Assembly (NCBI GenBank): GCA_902476265.1
Contig: CABSCP010000024.1
Coordinates: 1 to 64,000, forward strand
Length of the DNA: 64,000 nucleotides
Direction of reading: 5' to 3'
Source: an uncultured Lachnospiraceae bacterium
GTDB taxonomy: Bacteria > Bacillota > Clostridia > Lachnospirales > Lachnospiraceae
Made by a program: the position numbers and the translations under genes. The notes under the pieces were generated by a model. That model did not search any database. It had not been told where the DNA came from and saw nothing but the letters and a program-made list of their open reading frames with translations. The stretch's first letter is position 1. Each line of letters starts with the position of its first letter. Positions 1 through 7,994 of the stretch are shown piece by piece.

Positions 1-140
1 TTAAGGCGGCGTGGAATATTTTCGGAGACAGTTATCGGTATAGGCAGAAATATAATGAGTTCAAGAAGATGAAACAGGAAGAAGCTAAAAAATGCGGACA
101 GATTTCAATATTCGACATTTATCCTAAAATTGAAATTTAA
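1..140 (+). CDS. C-terminal end of a phage early-region protein (partial)
   Basis: An open frame enters the window at base 3 and stops at 138-140, giving the last 45 residues of a protein that begins outside. The visible part is lysine and glutamate rich and ends in hydrophobic residues (QISIFDIYP, then a short charged tail). It lies just upstream of a DUF551 gene in the same direction, as expected for the last early or replication genes of a prophage. I do not recognise the family. Confidence 0.5.
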   Translation, partial: KAAWNIFGDSYRYRQKYNEFKKMKQEEAKKCGQISIFDIYPKIEI

Positions 141-153
141 CGGAGGAAGAAAG

Positions 154-549
154 ATGGATAGACTTACTGAAAGAAGCGAGAATGGGAAAGCAGTGTACCG
201 CCATCCAACACAGGACCCGGAGGGATGGGCAGCCAACAGAGTAGCAGTACTTGAACGTTGCTGTAGATATGAGGATACCGGCCTGACGCCGGAAGAGATC
301 ATGGATGGCCGGATGCTCACCGGGTGGATCCCGGTAGAGGAGCGGCCGCCGGAAGATGGCACCGAAGTGCTGGTGACAGTTTATAGCCCTGACGGTGCTT
401 TTGCGTCAACTGACATTTACAGTAAAGGCGAGTGGCAGGATTATAATGGGGTAATTGCCTGGATGCCGATGCCGGAGCTGTACAAGCCGCAAGCGCTGAA
501 ACCTGCCGGGGATTCTGCGGACAATGACACGCTGATGCCGGCGACATAA
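154..549 (+). CDS. DUF551-domain phage protein
   Basis: A 131-residue protein. The ATG at 154 is preferred over the upstream ATG at 130 because it follows a clear CGGAGGAAGAAAG ribosome-binding site. The N-terminal half carries a segment common in phage small proteins (RLTERSENGKAVYR, then VAVLERCCRYEDTGLTPEEI). The C-terminal half has the DUF551 signature: GWIPVEERPPEDG, a VLVTVYS strand, and WMPMPE. DUF551 proteins are frequent in Clostridia and enterobacterial prophages, but their role is unknown. It sits at the end of the early region, before the recombinase gene. Confidence 0.8.
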   Translation: MDRLTERSENGKAVYRHPTQDPEGWAANRVAVLERCCRYEDTGLTPEEIMDGRMLTGWIPVEERPPEDGTEVLVTVYSPDGAFASTDIYSKGEWQDYNGVIAWMPMPELYKPQALKPAGDSADNDTLMPAT

Positions 550-561
550 TCCAATAAAAAA

Positions 562-751
562 ATGAGCCCTGTGCGGGGGCTGCCTCCCCCTTTATGCACA
601 GAACTCATGTTCGATACATCCATATATTACCATGACGCGGCGCGCACGTCAATGGTATTTTAACAAAAAAATCAGCGGTGCATCATCCGACCAAAGATAA
701 CATGCACCGCTTACCGCTTAGGAGTATTATAACACCGTCATGTCTCCTAAG
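562..751 (+). promoter_or_regulatory. Three consecutive hairpins upstream of the recombinase gene
   Basis: The gap between the DUF551 gene and the recombinase holds three inverted repeats. At 562-608, ATGAG, CTGTGC and GGGGG are matched in order by CCCCC, GCACAG and CTCAT. At 674-711, AGCGGTGCAT faces ATGCACCGCT. At 717-751, CTTAGGAG faces CTCCTAAG. The last repeat ends about 20 bases before the recombinase start and contains an SD-like GGAG. None is followed by a T-run, so they look more like RNA structure or protein-binding sites than terminators. No function can be assigned from sequence alone. Confidence 0.5.
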
Positions 752-773
752 CAATAGCGCAGGAGGCAAAAAG

Positions 774-1805
774 ATGGAAACAAAAAATATCAGCAATAAG
801 GATATCGTCATTGACAACATTATCGCGGCTATGGGCCAGGCACTTGACACAGATCAGTTACGGATGCTGGAGAGAGTCATCCGGCAGAATCTTTACGGAT
901 TGAAAATCGAAGAAGAGTGTACGGAGCTGATAGTGCGCCCGGACGAAAACGAAAAAATGTGGGAGAGGTTTGCAGCTAAGAAAAAGCTTAGAGGATGCAA
1001 GCCCAAAACCCTGGAGCAGTACAGGTGCACAGTGCGGCAGTTCTTCACGCAGATCCCTAAAAGCTACAAAGACATCACAAAGGATGACATTGAGGTATAT
1101 CTTGCGTGGAGGATGCAGCATGTCAAATCCAGCACAGCTTTAAACACAAAGCGCAATCTTTCCAGTTTCTTCACTTTTCTGCACTCTTCCGGGTATATTG
1201 CAATCAACCCGGTAGAGGAAGGCGGGATGTATGTGGATGAGATCGAAAACATCCACCTGACGCCAGAAGAGGAAGTGCTGGTGAGGGACGTGCCTAAGAC
1301 TCTTAAAGAGGCCGCGATTGTAGATTTTCTTCTTTCCACCGGTGTCCGTGTCGGCGAACTGGCAGCAATGAATATCAATGACGTGGATTTTGCCCGGGGG
1401 ACGGTGACGTTCCAGGGCGAGAAAGGTAACCGGCGTTACCGTACCGTTTTGCTGGATGCGGCGGCAAAAAGGCATCTGATTGATTATCTTAATACCCGCA
1501 AAGACTGTAACCCGGCCCTGTTTGTGACTGACCGGTGTTATAACGGATTTCCGCGCCGTATGAGCAATTACGGGGTGGAGGCAGTCACAAAGTCCGTTGG
1601 ACGGCGCGCGGGCCTGGAAAAGACTCTGACGGTGCATGTATTCCGCCGGACGCTTGCTACACGGCTGGCAGACGCCGGGTGCCCTCTGGAGACGATCCAG
1701 GAGCTTCTCGGCCACAAAAAGGCAGAGACAACACAGAGGTATATTGCCAGGAGCCAGCACAGAGTGGTACAGGCCGCGGCACGGTATTTTAACAATGCAG
1801 CATAA
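774..1805 (+). CDS. Tyrosine site-specific recombinase (integrase/XerC-D type)
   Basis: A 343-residue tyrosine recombinase. I chose the ATG at 774 because GCAGGAGGCAAAAAG precedes it; an in-frame ATG at 678 lies inside a hairpin. An N-terminal SAM-like core-binding domain (about residues 60-155) precedes the catalytic domain. All catalytic residues are visible: Arg in TGVRVGEL, Lys in GEKGNRRYR, His-x-x-Arg in HVFRRT, His in LLGHKKAETT, and the nucleophilic Tyr in QRYIA. It lies next to the packaging genes, not at the visible attachment site. It could therefore be a second recombinase devoted to fibre-cassette inversion rather than integration. That role is inference; integration into tRNA-Gly is the alternative. 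Confidence 0.93.
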   Translation: METKNISNKDIVIDNIIAAMGQALDTDQLRMLERVIRQNLYGLKIEEECTELIVRPDENEKMWERFAAKKKLRGCKPKTLEQYRCTVRQFFTQIPKSYKDITKDDIEVYLAWRMQHVKSSTALNTKRNLSSFFTFLHSSGYIAINPVEEGGMYVDEIENIHLTPEEEVLVRDVPKTLKEAAIVDFLLSTGVRVGELAAMNINDVDFARGTVTFQGEKGNRRYRTVLLDAAAKRHLIDYLNTRKDCNPALFVTDRCYNGFPRRMSNYGVEAVTKSVGRRAGLEKTLTVHVFRRTLATRLADAGCPLETIQELLGHKKAETTQRYIARSQHRVVQAAARYFNNAA

Positions 1806-1821
1806 AAGGGAGGATAAATAT

Positions 1822-2004
1822 TTGTATAAAAACAACGAGGGATACAACGACCCCACAGCGGGAGCGGCCATAGCAGACGCGGACCGTCCGCCCCGCCAGG
1901 TGGGGCAGGTGGTGCACATACTTAAACTGATTGCCAGTTTGGCCGGTTTTGAGATTGTCAGCCGGATCCGGCTACGGGATAAAGAGACAGGGAGGGAGTG
2001 GTAA
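1822..2004 (+). CDS. Small phage protein of unknown function
   Basis: A 60-residue frame beginning at a TTG preceded by GGGAGGATAAATA. An in-frame ATG at 1795 would add nine residues and overlap the recombinase stop, but its ribosome-binding site is poorer. The protein has a polar N-terminus (KNNEGYNDPTAGAAI) and a basic C-terminus with a short hydrophobic stretch (VVHILKLIASLAGFEIV). It is followed almost directly by the next gene. I do not recognise the family. Confidence 0.6.
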   Translation: MYKNNEGYNDPTAGAAIADADRPPRQVGQVVHILKLIASLAGFEIVSRIRLRDKETGREW

Positions 2005-2006
2005 CG

Positions 2007-2429
2007 ATGGATAAGAGTGTTTTATATGATTACATGGATGCATGCGCACTGATCAAAGAGACAGAGGCGGATATCCAGCGGTTGAAAAAAAAGAAAAAGA
2101 CAATGGTGCAGACGAGTGTGTCAGGGAGCAACCCTGATTTCCCATATAACCCACAACGTTTTAAGATCGAGGGGACGGTGTTTACTTATGTAGACGACTG
2201 CACTCTCCGGCACGAAGAAAAGCTGCTGGAAGAGCGCAGAGCGAATGCTAAAAGGATTAAGTTACAGGTAGAGCAGTGGATGCTTACGATACCGGCACGG
2301 ATGCAGCGGATCATCCGATTCAGATGTTTTCAAAAAATGACTTGGGGGGAGGTGGCGATTCGAATAGGCGGGAGGGCAACGGCGGAAAGTGTACGGAAGG
2401 AATTTGACGCTTTCATGAAAATAGCATAA
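2007..2429 (+). CDS. Phage late-gene transcription regulator-like protein (sigma-70 region 4/ArpU-like)
   Basis: A 140-residue protein; the ATG at 2007 follows GGGAGGGAG. The N-terminal two thirds look coiled-coil and basic (KKKKKT around residue 27). The C-terminal 45 residues (MLTIPARMQRIIRFRCFQKMTWGEVA) resemble the helix-turn-helix of sigma region 4 and of ArpU/RinA-type phage regulators. In Gram-positive phages such genes sit immediately before the terminase and switch on late transcription, which is its position here. Family role is established knowledge; assignment of this copy is inference. Confidence 0.7.
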   Translation: MDKSVLYDYMDACALIKETEADIQRLKKKKKTMVQTSVSGSNPDFPYNPQRFKIEGTVFTYVDDCTLRHEEKLLEERRANAKRIKLQVEQWMLTIPARMQRIIRFRCFQKMTWGEVAIRIGGRATAESVRKEFDAFMKIA

Positions 2430-2527
2430 AGTTTTTCCGATTTTTCCACATTTTCCGTTTTTAAAATGATATAGTATAAGCTGGAAGTAATGGATACACG
2501 TCCAGACGTTTCCTCCCTATGACTCGG

Positions 2528-2559
2528 CACCCGGTGGCTTTTGGCTGCTGGGTGTTTTT
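2528..2559 (+). terminator. Hairpin with T-run upstream of terminase
   Basis: CACCCGG at 2528-2534 pairs with CTGGGTG at 2548-2554 and is followed by five T. It ends just before the terminase small subunit ribosome-binding site. It could end early-region transcription or act as the site of late antitermination. The preceding 100 bases are AT-rich with a possible -10 (TATAGT near 2470). Confidence 0.65.
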
Positions 2560-2585
2560 ATGTGTAAAAACGGAGGTGAATCAAA

Positions 2586-3086
2586 ATGACGAAAAAGCAG
2601 AGACGATTTATAGAAGAATACCTGATCGACCTGAATGCTACTCAGGCTGCCATCCGAGCGGGGTACAGTCCCGACACGGCAGGAAGTATCGGAAATGAAA
2701 ACATGCAAAAACCTGAAATTCGCGCGCATATTGACCGGGCGATGGCGGAGCGGAGTAAGCGGACAGGAGTAAGCGCCGACAGAGTGGTCATGGAACTCGC
2801 AAGGATCGCTTTTGTCAACGCAGTCGATGTAATTGACCCTAAGACCGCTACAATCAAATCTGAGGCCTCCAGCGACGATACGGCGGCCATACAATCGGTC
2901 AAGGTTAAGACCTTCGGGGATGACGGCCTTGAGCGTGAGATTAAAATGGCGGACAAGATAAAAGCCCTGGAACTGCTGGGGCGGCACATGGGCATGTTTA
3001 AAGATAAGCTGGAGGTCACTGGGTTGGATAAGGAGATGGATAAGCTTGACGACCTGATTGGCCAGATTCGTGGCGGTGGTGGATAA
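2586..3086 (+). CDS. Terminase small subunit
   Basis: A 166-residue terminase small subunit of the Terminase_2/XtmA type, the DNA-recognition partner of the packaging motor. The signature is the N-terminal helix-turn-helix: KQRRFIEEYLIDLNATQAAI followed by RAGYS. A helical oligomerisation region and a C-terminal tail ending in GGGG follow. GGAGGTGAATCAAA precedes the ATG. Its stop codon overlaps the start of the large subunit (TAATG), so the two are translationally coupled. Confidence 0.93.
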   Translation: MTKKQRRFIEEYLIDLNATQAAIRAGYSPDTAGSIGNENMQKPEIRAHIDRAMAERSKRTGVSADRVVMELARIAFVNAVDVIDPKTATIKSEASSDDTAAIQSVKVKTFGDDGLEREIKMADKIKALELLGRHMGMFKDKLEVTGLDKEMDKLDDLIGQIRGGGG

Positions 3087-4450
3087 TGAGCGATGAGAGG
3101 CTTGTGCTGTCTGAAAAGTACAAAGCGTTTCTTCGGTGCAACGCGCCGGTCGAGTTCCTGGAGGGTACGACGGCAGCCGGAAAAACTACGGTGGGGCTGT
3201 TTAAATTTATGCTTAAGGTGGCGGAGAGCCCTAAAAAACTCCACATAATCGCTGCAGACGATACCGGTGCGGCGGAAAAAAATATCATACAAAAAGATCT
3301 CGGGATACTGGATGACTTTGGTTCCCTGGTGGAGTACCGGGGCAATGGATCGGGCGAATACAAAATGCCACATCTGCTTTTCCACACGAACGGCGGCGAC
3401 AAAATTGTTTTTGTTGTCGGGTATGGAAACAAGCGGAAGTGGAAAGATGCCCTGGGCGGTCAGTATGGGTGCCTGTATATTGACGAGATCAACACGGCTG
3501 ATATTGATTTTGTCCGTGAAGCGGCCATGCGGTCTGATTATCTCATGGCAACGCTCAATCCAGATGATCCGGGACTGGATGTGTACAAGGAGTATATAAA
3601 CAAATCCCGTCCCCTTCCCAAGTGGGCGGCGGAGACGCCAAAAGAAATATTGGAGGAATTAAAGGAGGAACCAAAGCCCGGCTGGGTACATTGGTTCTTT
3701 TCTTTTACCCACAACCTGGGCCTGCCGAAAGAAAAAATCGACAGGATCATCCAGAACACGCCTCCAGGAACGAAGATCTGGAAAAACAAAATACAAGGGT
3801 TGCGCGGTAAGGCTACCGGCCTGATCTTTCCAAACTTTGACCGTAAAAAACATGTGGTTACGGCGGCATGGGTTAAACAGCAGGTCAGTGAAGGCAGGAT
3901 CAAGTTTAAAAAATTTACGGCAGGCCTGGATACGTCGTACTCCAGTAAGAGTTCTGACACCATCGCAATGACATTTTCAGGGATCACAGATGACAGACGC
4001 CTGATCATGCTGGCCGAAAAAACATACAACAATGCGGATATGTCACAACCCCTTGCGCCGTCAGACACGGCGGTGAAATTCACGGCTTTTTTAGAGTCCT
4101 GCCGGGCGGAGTGGGGATTCGCTAAGGATGCTTTTATAGATTGCGCTGATCAGGCCACAATCACAGAGTTGCGCAAATATAAGCGACTGCATGGCGGCAT
4201 TTACAACTTTTTTGACAGCTATAAGGGCGTGCAGATCATTGATCGTATTAAACTGCAACTGGGCTGGATCCAGCAGGGATGTTACTTGGTAGTGGACACA
4301 TGTGCGGAGCACCTGTGCGAACTGGAAAAGTACAGCTGGAAAGAGGACAAAGACGAACCTGAGGACCGGAACGATCATACGATCAACTCCGGCCAGTACG
4401 GATGGATCCCGTACCGGAACCTGATCGGGTTCGAGGAGGTAGCGAAATGA
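3086..4450 (+). CDS. Terminase large subunit (PBSX/XtmB family)
   Basis: A 454-residue packaging ATPase-nuclease. Near the N-terminus is the Walker A-like loop EGTTAAGKTTV (about residues 26-36). A Walker B strand follows, CLYIDEIN. The C-terminal nuclease domain begins near FTAGLDTSYSS, with a metal-binding aspartate, and continues with AFIDCADQAT. It overlaps the small subunit by one base and the portal gene by four (ATGA). Length and order match PBSX-type phages. Confidence 0.94.
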   Translation: MSDERLVLSEKYKAFLRCNAPVEFLEGTTAAGKTTVGLFKFMLKVAESPKKLHIIAADDTGAAEKNIIQKDLGILDDFGSLVEYRGNGSGEYKMPHLLFHTNGGDKIVFVVGYGNKRKWKDALGGQYGCLYIDEINTADIDFVREAAMRSDYLMATLNPDDPGLDVYKEYINKSRPLPKWAAETPKEILEELKEEPKPGWVHWFFSFTHNLGLPKEKIDRIIQNTPPGTKIWKNKIQGLRGKATGLIFPNFDRKKHVVTAAWVKQQVSEGRIKFKKFTAGLDTSYSSKSSDTIAMTFSGITDDRRLIMLAEKTYNNADMSQPLAPSDTAVKFTAFLESCRAEWGFAKDAFIDCADQATITELRKYKRLHGGIYNFFDSYKGVQIIDRIKLQLGWIQQGCYLVVDTCAEHLCELEKYSWKEDKDEPEDRNDHTINSGQYGWIPYRNLIGFEEVAK

Positions 4451-5979
4451 GGTGGACGAAGAAATTGAGTGAGAATATTAAGCGCGGTGTAAGAAGCTGG
4501 CTGAACATTACGCCGGCAAATCCATATGCAATCAGCATAAATGAGACCATGGATTTTGAATTGTCCGCCATCCGTAACCGCATCTGGTACAGGGGCGACG
4601 GGAACGAGCTGGAGCAGATGTACCAGCAGAATCCCGAATGGGCGGACAAATATAAGTTCTGGGCCAGCAAATGCTCCCCTGGGATGGAAATGCGCAAGAT
4701 ACATACCGGCATTCCCGGGCTTACAGTCCGGATTCTTACCTCCATAGTCAAGTCGGCTATGGGGGATTTTGATTTCTGCGGTAATGATGCGCAGGGACAG
4801 CTGTGGGAGGGCATCGCAGAAGATAATAAGTTTGCAAAAAAAATGGAGAAGGCCCTTAAAGAGGTGCTTTACATCGGAGACGGGGCATTTAAGATCACGA
4901 TTGATACAGAGATCAGCCAGTACCCGATTATAGAGTGGTATCCGGGGGAGCGCATAGAAATTGTGCGGCACCGGGACCGGGTGAAAGAGGTGGTCTTTAA
5001 GACGCCATACACCGTTTCTGGGCATCGATACGTACTCAATGAGATATATGGGTACGGATACATCAAGAACGAACTGTATGACGGTAATAGCCTGGTAGAC
5101 ATCGGGACAGTGCCGGATCTGTCCGGCATAAATGACTATACATTTGACACCAGATTAATGCTGGCCGTGCCGCTGCAGATCTTTGAGTCGGCTAAGTTTG
5201 AGGGCAGGGGTGGCAGCATATTTGACGGAAAGCTGGACAGCTATGACGCTTTGGATGAGGCATGGTCACAGTGGATGGACGCACTTCGGGCAGGGCGATC
5301 AAAGACATACATCCCCGAATGTCTGGTGCCGCATGACCCGGAAACCGGTACTGTGATCCGGCCTAACCCATTCGACAACCGTTATTTTGCGGCGGACAAC
5401 GATATGAGCGAAAAAGCGGAGAATAAGGTCCAGACGGATCAACCCGCTATCCCTCATGACAGCTACATGGCTACCTACTGTACGGCGCTTGACATGTGCC
5501 TGCAGGGGGTGATCAGTCCCTCTACTCTGGGGATTGACGTTAAAAAGCTGGACAATGCGGAGGCCCAGCGGGAGAAGGAGAAGGCTACGCTATATACCCG
5601 TGATGCAATCATAGAGGCCCTGCAGGATACCATTCCGGCGCTCGTAAACGCGGCCATCAACGCATATAACCTCCTCAACCAAAAGGGGATTGAAGAGGTG
5701 AAAGTGGATGTGCCATTCGGGGAATACGCGAATCCCTCCTTTGAGAGCCAGATAGAAACCCTATCAAAAGCCCGTCCGGGATCCCCCATCATGAGCATAG
5801 AAGCACAGGTAGAGGAGTTATATGGGGACAGCAAGGATCCCGAATGGAAGGCGGAGGAAGTGGCCCGCCTGAAACAGGAGATAGGGGTTATGGACGTCGA
5901 GGAGCCTACCAGCGTAACCGGTGAGGACGTATTCGACGCGGATCCTCCGGGCAATGTGCTGCCGGAAGAAGGTGAGTGA
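4447..5979 (+). CDS. Portal protein (SPP1 gp6-like)
   Basis: A 510-residue portal, the dodecameric ring through which DNA enters and leaves the head. The ATG at 4447 overlaps the terminase stop and follows GAGGAGGTAGCGAA; an in-frame start at 4402 lies within terminase and has no good site. The N-terminus holds the clip/stem region. GDGAFKITIDTE and VEWYPGE-like segments and the C-terminal acidic tail (DVEEPTSVTGED) are as in Gram-positive siphovirus portals. It is followed with overlap by the minor capsid gene. Confidence 0.88.
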   Translation: MRWTKKLSENIKRGVRSWLNITPANPYAISINETMDFELSAIRNRIWYRGDGNELEQMYQQNPEWADKYKFWASKCSPGMEMRKIHTGIPGLTVRILTSIVKSAMGDFDFCGNDAQGQLWEGIAEDNKFAKKMEKALKEVLYIGDGAFKITIDTEISQYPIIEWYPGERIEIVRHRDRVKEVVFKTPYTVSGHRYVLNEIYGYGYIKNELYDGNSLVDIGTVPDLSGINDYTFDTRLMLAVPLQIFESAKFEGRGGSIFDGKLDSYDALDEAWSQWMDALRAGRSKTYIPECLVPHDPETGTVIRPNPFDNRYFAADNDMSEKAENKVQTDQPAIPHDSYMATYCTALDMCLQGVISPSTLGIDVKKLDNAEAQREKEKATLYTRDAIIEALQDTIPALVNAAINAYNLLNQKGIEEVKVDVPFGEYANPSFESQIETLSKARPGSPIMSIEAQVEELYGDSKDPEWKAEEVARLKQEIGVMDVEEPTSVTGEDVFDADPPGNVLPEEGE

Positions 5980-7169
5980 CCTTGACACATAATGATCCAG
6001 CATATGACCTACGCAAGATTCTCGAGGCGATGGAACTGGAACTTGTGAAATCCCTGAAAAGAAACCTGAAACGGCATGAAAAAGAGGAAGAAAAAGAGGG
6101 ATTCCGTTGGGAAATGTGGCAGCGTGCAAAGTTGCGAAACTTGCGCCGGTATCAAAAAGAGAATCGTAGGATCGTCGGGGGCATAAGCCCGGAAGTTGAG
6201 CGAGTGGTGAATGAGGCCCTGGAGACCAGCTATGAGAACGGGCAAAACCTATTTACCAGGGTTTTCGACCGGATAAAAAGTCTATTGTTCCGGCGGAAGC
6301 GAATCGGTTTCCCGAAAAACCAATCTGCGAAAAATCTGGAGTCACCAGTATTGCCAGAAAAACAGTTCTTTGGCCTGAATGAGAAAAAACTTAGGGCCAT
6401 GCAAAAGTCCGTGAGCGATGATGTGGAAAAGGCTGAACATGCGGTCTTGCGCCGGATGGACGATGTGTACCGGAGAACAATATACAATGCCCAGGTGCAG
6501 CTTGGGGCAGGGGCAAAAACGCTTGACCAGGCGATAGATGCGGCGGTGCATGACTTTTTGCAAAAAGGCATCGACTGCATCCAATACAAAAATGGCAGAC
6601 GGGTTAATATCGCCAGTTATGCAGAGATGGCATTACGGACAGCATCACACAGGGCTATGCTCCTGGGGGAGGGAGCAAAGCGCGACGAATGGGGCATCCA
6701 CACAGTGGTTGTTTCCGCACATGCCAATACATGTCCACTGTGCGAGCCGTGGCAGGGCAAAGTTCTGGTGGACGATGTATTCTCCCACGGAACGAAAGAG
6801 GAAGCCGAGTCCATGGGGCTCCCGCTCCTGTCAGAAGCCATAGACGCAGGGCTGTTGCATCCCAACTGCCGCCATACGATTGCGACTTATTTCCCCGGGA
6901 TTACACGGACTCCCAAAATTCCGGACGGAAAAGCCGCTGTTGAAATGTATGAGATAGAGCAGCGGCAGAGAGGATACGAACGCCAGATACGGCGGTGGAA
7001 GCGGATAGCAGCGGGCTGTACAGATCCGCAGAACGTCGAGCGGGCCAATAAAAAAGTGCAGGAATATCAAAAGGCTATAACCGACCTGGTAAACCAGCAC
7101 GATAACCTGCGGCGGAATTACCGCCGGGAAAAGAATTATTTTGAAGGAGGTGAGAGCGGTGGCATGTAA
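5976..7169 (+). CDS. Minor capsid protein 2 (Phage_min_cap2, head morphogenesis)
   Basis: A 397-residue protein starting at GTG 5976, overlapping the portal stop. The N-terminal half is helical and highly charged. The C-terminal half contains the zinc-like signature of this family: HANTCPLCEPWQGK, then LLHPNCRHTI about 50 residues later. A basic coiled-coil tail follows (QRGYERQIRRWKRIA). In related phages this protein is packaged or helps head assembly. Its stop overlaps a micro-gene that starts at 7159. Confidence 0.85.
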   Translation: MTLTHNDPAYDLRKILEAMELELVKSLKRNLKRHEKEEEKEGFRWEMWQRAKLRNLRRYQKENRRIVGGISPEVERVVNEALETSYENGQNLFTRVFDRIKSLLFRRKRIGFPKNQSAKNLESPVLPEKQFFGLNEKKLRAMQKSVSDDVEKAEHAVLRRMDDVYRRTIYNAQVQLGAGAKTLDQAIDAAVHDFLQKGIDCIQYKNGRRVNIASYAEMALRTASHRAMLLGEGAKRDEWGIHTVVVSAHANTCPLCEPWQGKVLVDDVFSHGTKEEAESMGLPLLSEAIDAGLLHPNCRHTIATYFPGITRTPKIPDGKAAVEMYEIEQRQRGYERQIRRWKRIAAGCTDPQNVERANKKVQEYQKAITDLVNQHDNLRRNYRREKNYFEGGESGGM

Positions 7170-7209
7170 AGGTAAAGGCGGTAAAAAGGGCAAAAGCGGC
7201 AGGAGATAG
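7159..7209 (+). CDS. Micro-protein, Lys/Gly-rich (16 residues)
   Basis: A GTG at 7159 follows a near-ideal AAGGAGGTGAGAGCG site and opens a 16-residue frame (MACKGKGGKKGKSGRR) that overlaps the end of the minor capsid gene. The composition is almost only Lys, Gly, Arg and Ser, with one Cys. The strong ribosome-binding site and clean start argue for translation; a leaderless spacer is the alternative. Function is unknown; a nucleic-acid-binding peptide is a guess. Confidence 0.45.
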   Translation: MACKGKGGKKGKSGRR

Positions 7210-7212
7210 GAG

Positions 7213-7284
7213 GTGATCCAATTATCTCCCTTTGAGGCGCGGGGTTATGCGTCTTATTTTGTGCCAAAACACGACATGGCCTAA
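7213..7284 (+). CDS. Micro-protein (23 residues)
   Basis: Four bases after the previous micro-gene, GTG at 7213 opens a 23-residue frame with the segment LSPFEARGYASYFVPKHDMA. It is preceded by CAGGAGATAGG. The start codon lies inside AGGAGGTGATCC, a perfect complement of the 16S rRNA tail, so this stretch may serve two roles. The residue pattern looks like protein rather than random sequence. No family is recognised. Confidence 0.4.
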   Translation: MIQLSPFEARGYASYFVPKHDMA

Positions 7285-7354
7285 AAAGGTGCGTGGACGG
7301 TGACACCGATGACAATGGATTTTATAGGGAGACACCCTTACAACGGAGGAGAAA

Positions 7355-7975
7355 ATGAAAAATTTAAAATTGCCTATGAATATTCAATTTTTTGCGGATC
7401 CGGGGACTGTGGCGACGCCGGATGGTCAACAGCAGGGATCTAACACCGCCGGTGTACAGACCCAACAACAGGGACCTCAGATCGACTATGCGAAGATTCA
7501 GCAGATGCTGGAGGGCACATTGGCGGCCAAAGAGGACACCGCCCTGAAAGCTTATTTTAAGCAGCAGGGCCTTAGCCAGGAAGAGGCAGAGCAGGCCATG
7601 GCGGCGTTTAAGTCACAGAAAGCAGCACAGCAGCCGGACATTAACGCCCTGCAGACACAGGCGGCACAAGCACAGGCTGCAGCTCAGAAAGCTCAGGTAG
7701 AGAATGCAGCTATTCTTACGGCGGTCGGCCTGGGGCTCGATGCAAAAACCATCCCGTATGTCCTTAAGATGGCGGACTTAGGAGCGACCATGGGTCAGGA
7801 TGGGAAAGTAAATGAAGAAGCACTGAAAAGTGCAATCAACAAAGTTTTGGAGGATGTTCCGGCGTTAAAACCGCAGCCCGATGGATCCAAGGGGTTCGTT
7901 CAGGTGGGCACCGGCGGCGGGGCCGGAACGCAGACAACAAATGAGGACGCACTTAAAGCTGCGTTCGGACTTTAA
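7355..7975 (+). CDS. Scaffolding protein
   Basis: A 206-residue protein immediately upstream of the major capsid gene. It starts with the MNIQFFAD motif seen at the start of many Gram-positive phage scaffold proteins. Gln/Ala-rich helical sequence follows (AAQAQAAAQKAQ near residue 108), and the C-terminus ends in EDALKAAFGL, which resembles the capsid-binding tail of scaffolds. AACGGAGGAGAAA precedes the ATG. No protease gene is seen between portal and capsid. Confidence 0.82.
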   Translation: MKNLKLPMNIQFFADPGTVATPDGQQQGSNTAGVQTQQQGPQIDYAKIQQMLEGTLAAKEDTALKAYFKQQGLSQEEAEQAMAAFKSQKAAQQPDINALQTQAAQAQAAAQKAQVENAAILTAVGLGLDAKTIPYVLKMADLGATMGQDGKVNEEALKSAINKVLEDVPALKPQPDGSKGFVQVGTGGGAGTQTTNEDALKAAFGL

Positions 7976-7994
7976 GAAAGAGAGGATTTAAGAC

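Noticed and set aside
1140..1919. Long minus-strand frame over the recombinase
   Set aside because: No ribosome-binding site or recognisable domain; shadow of the recombinase gene.
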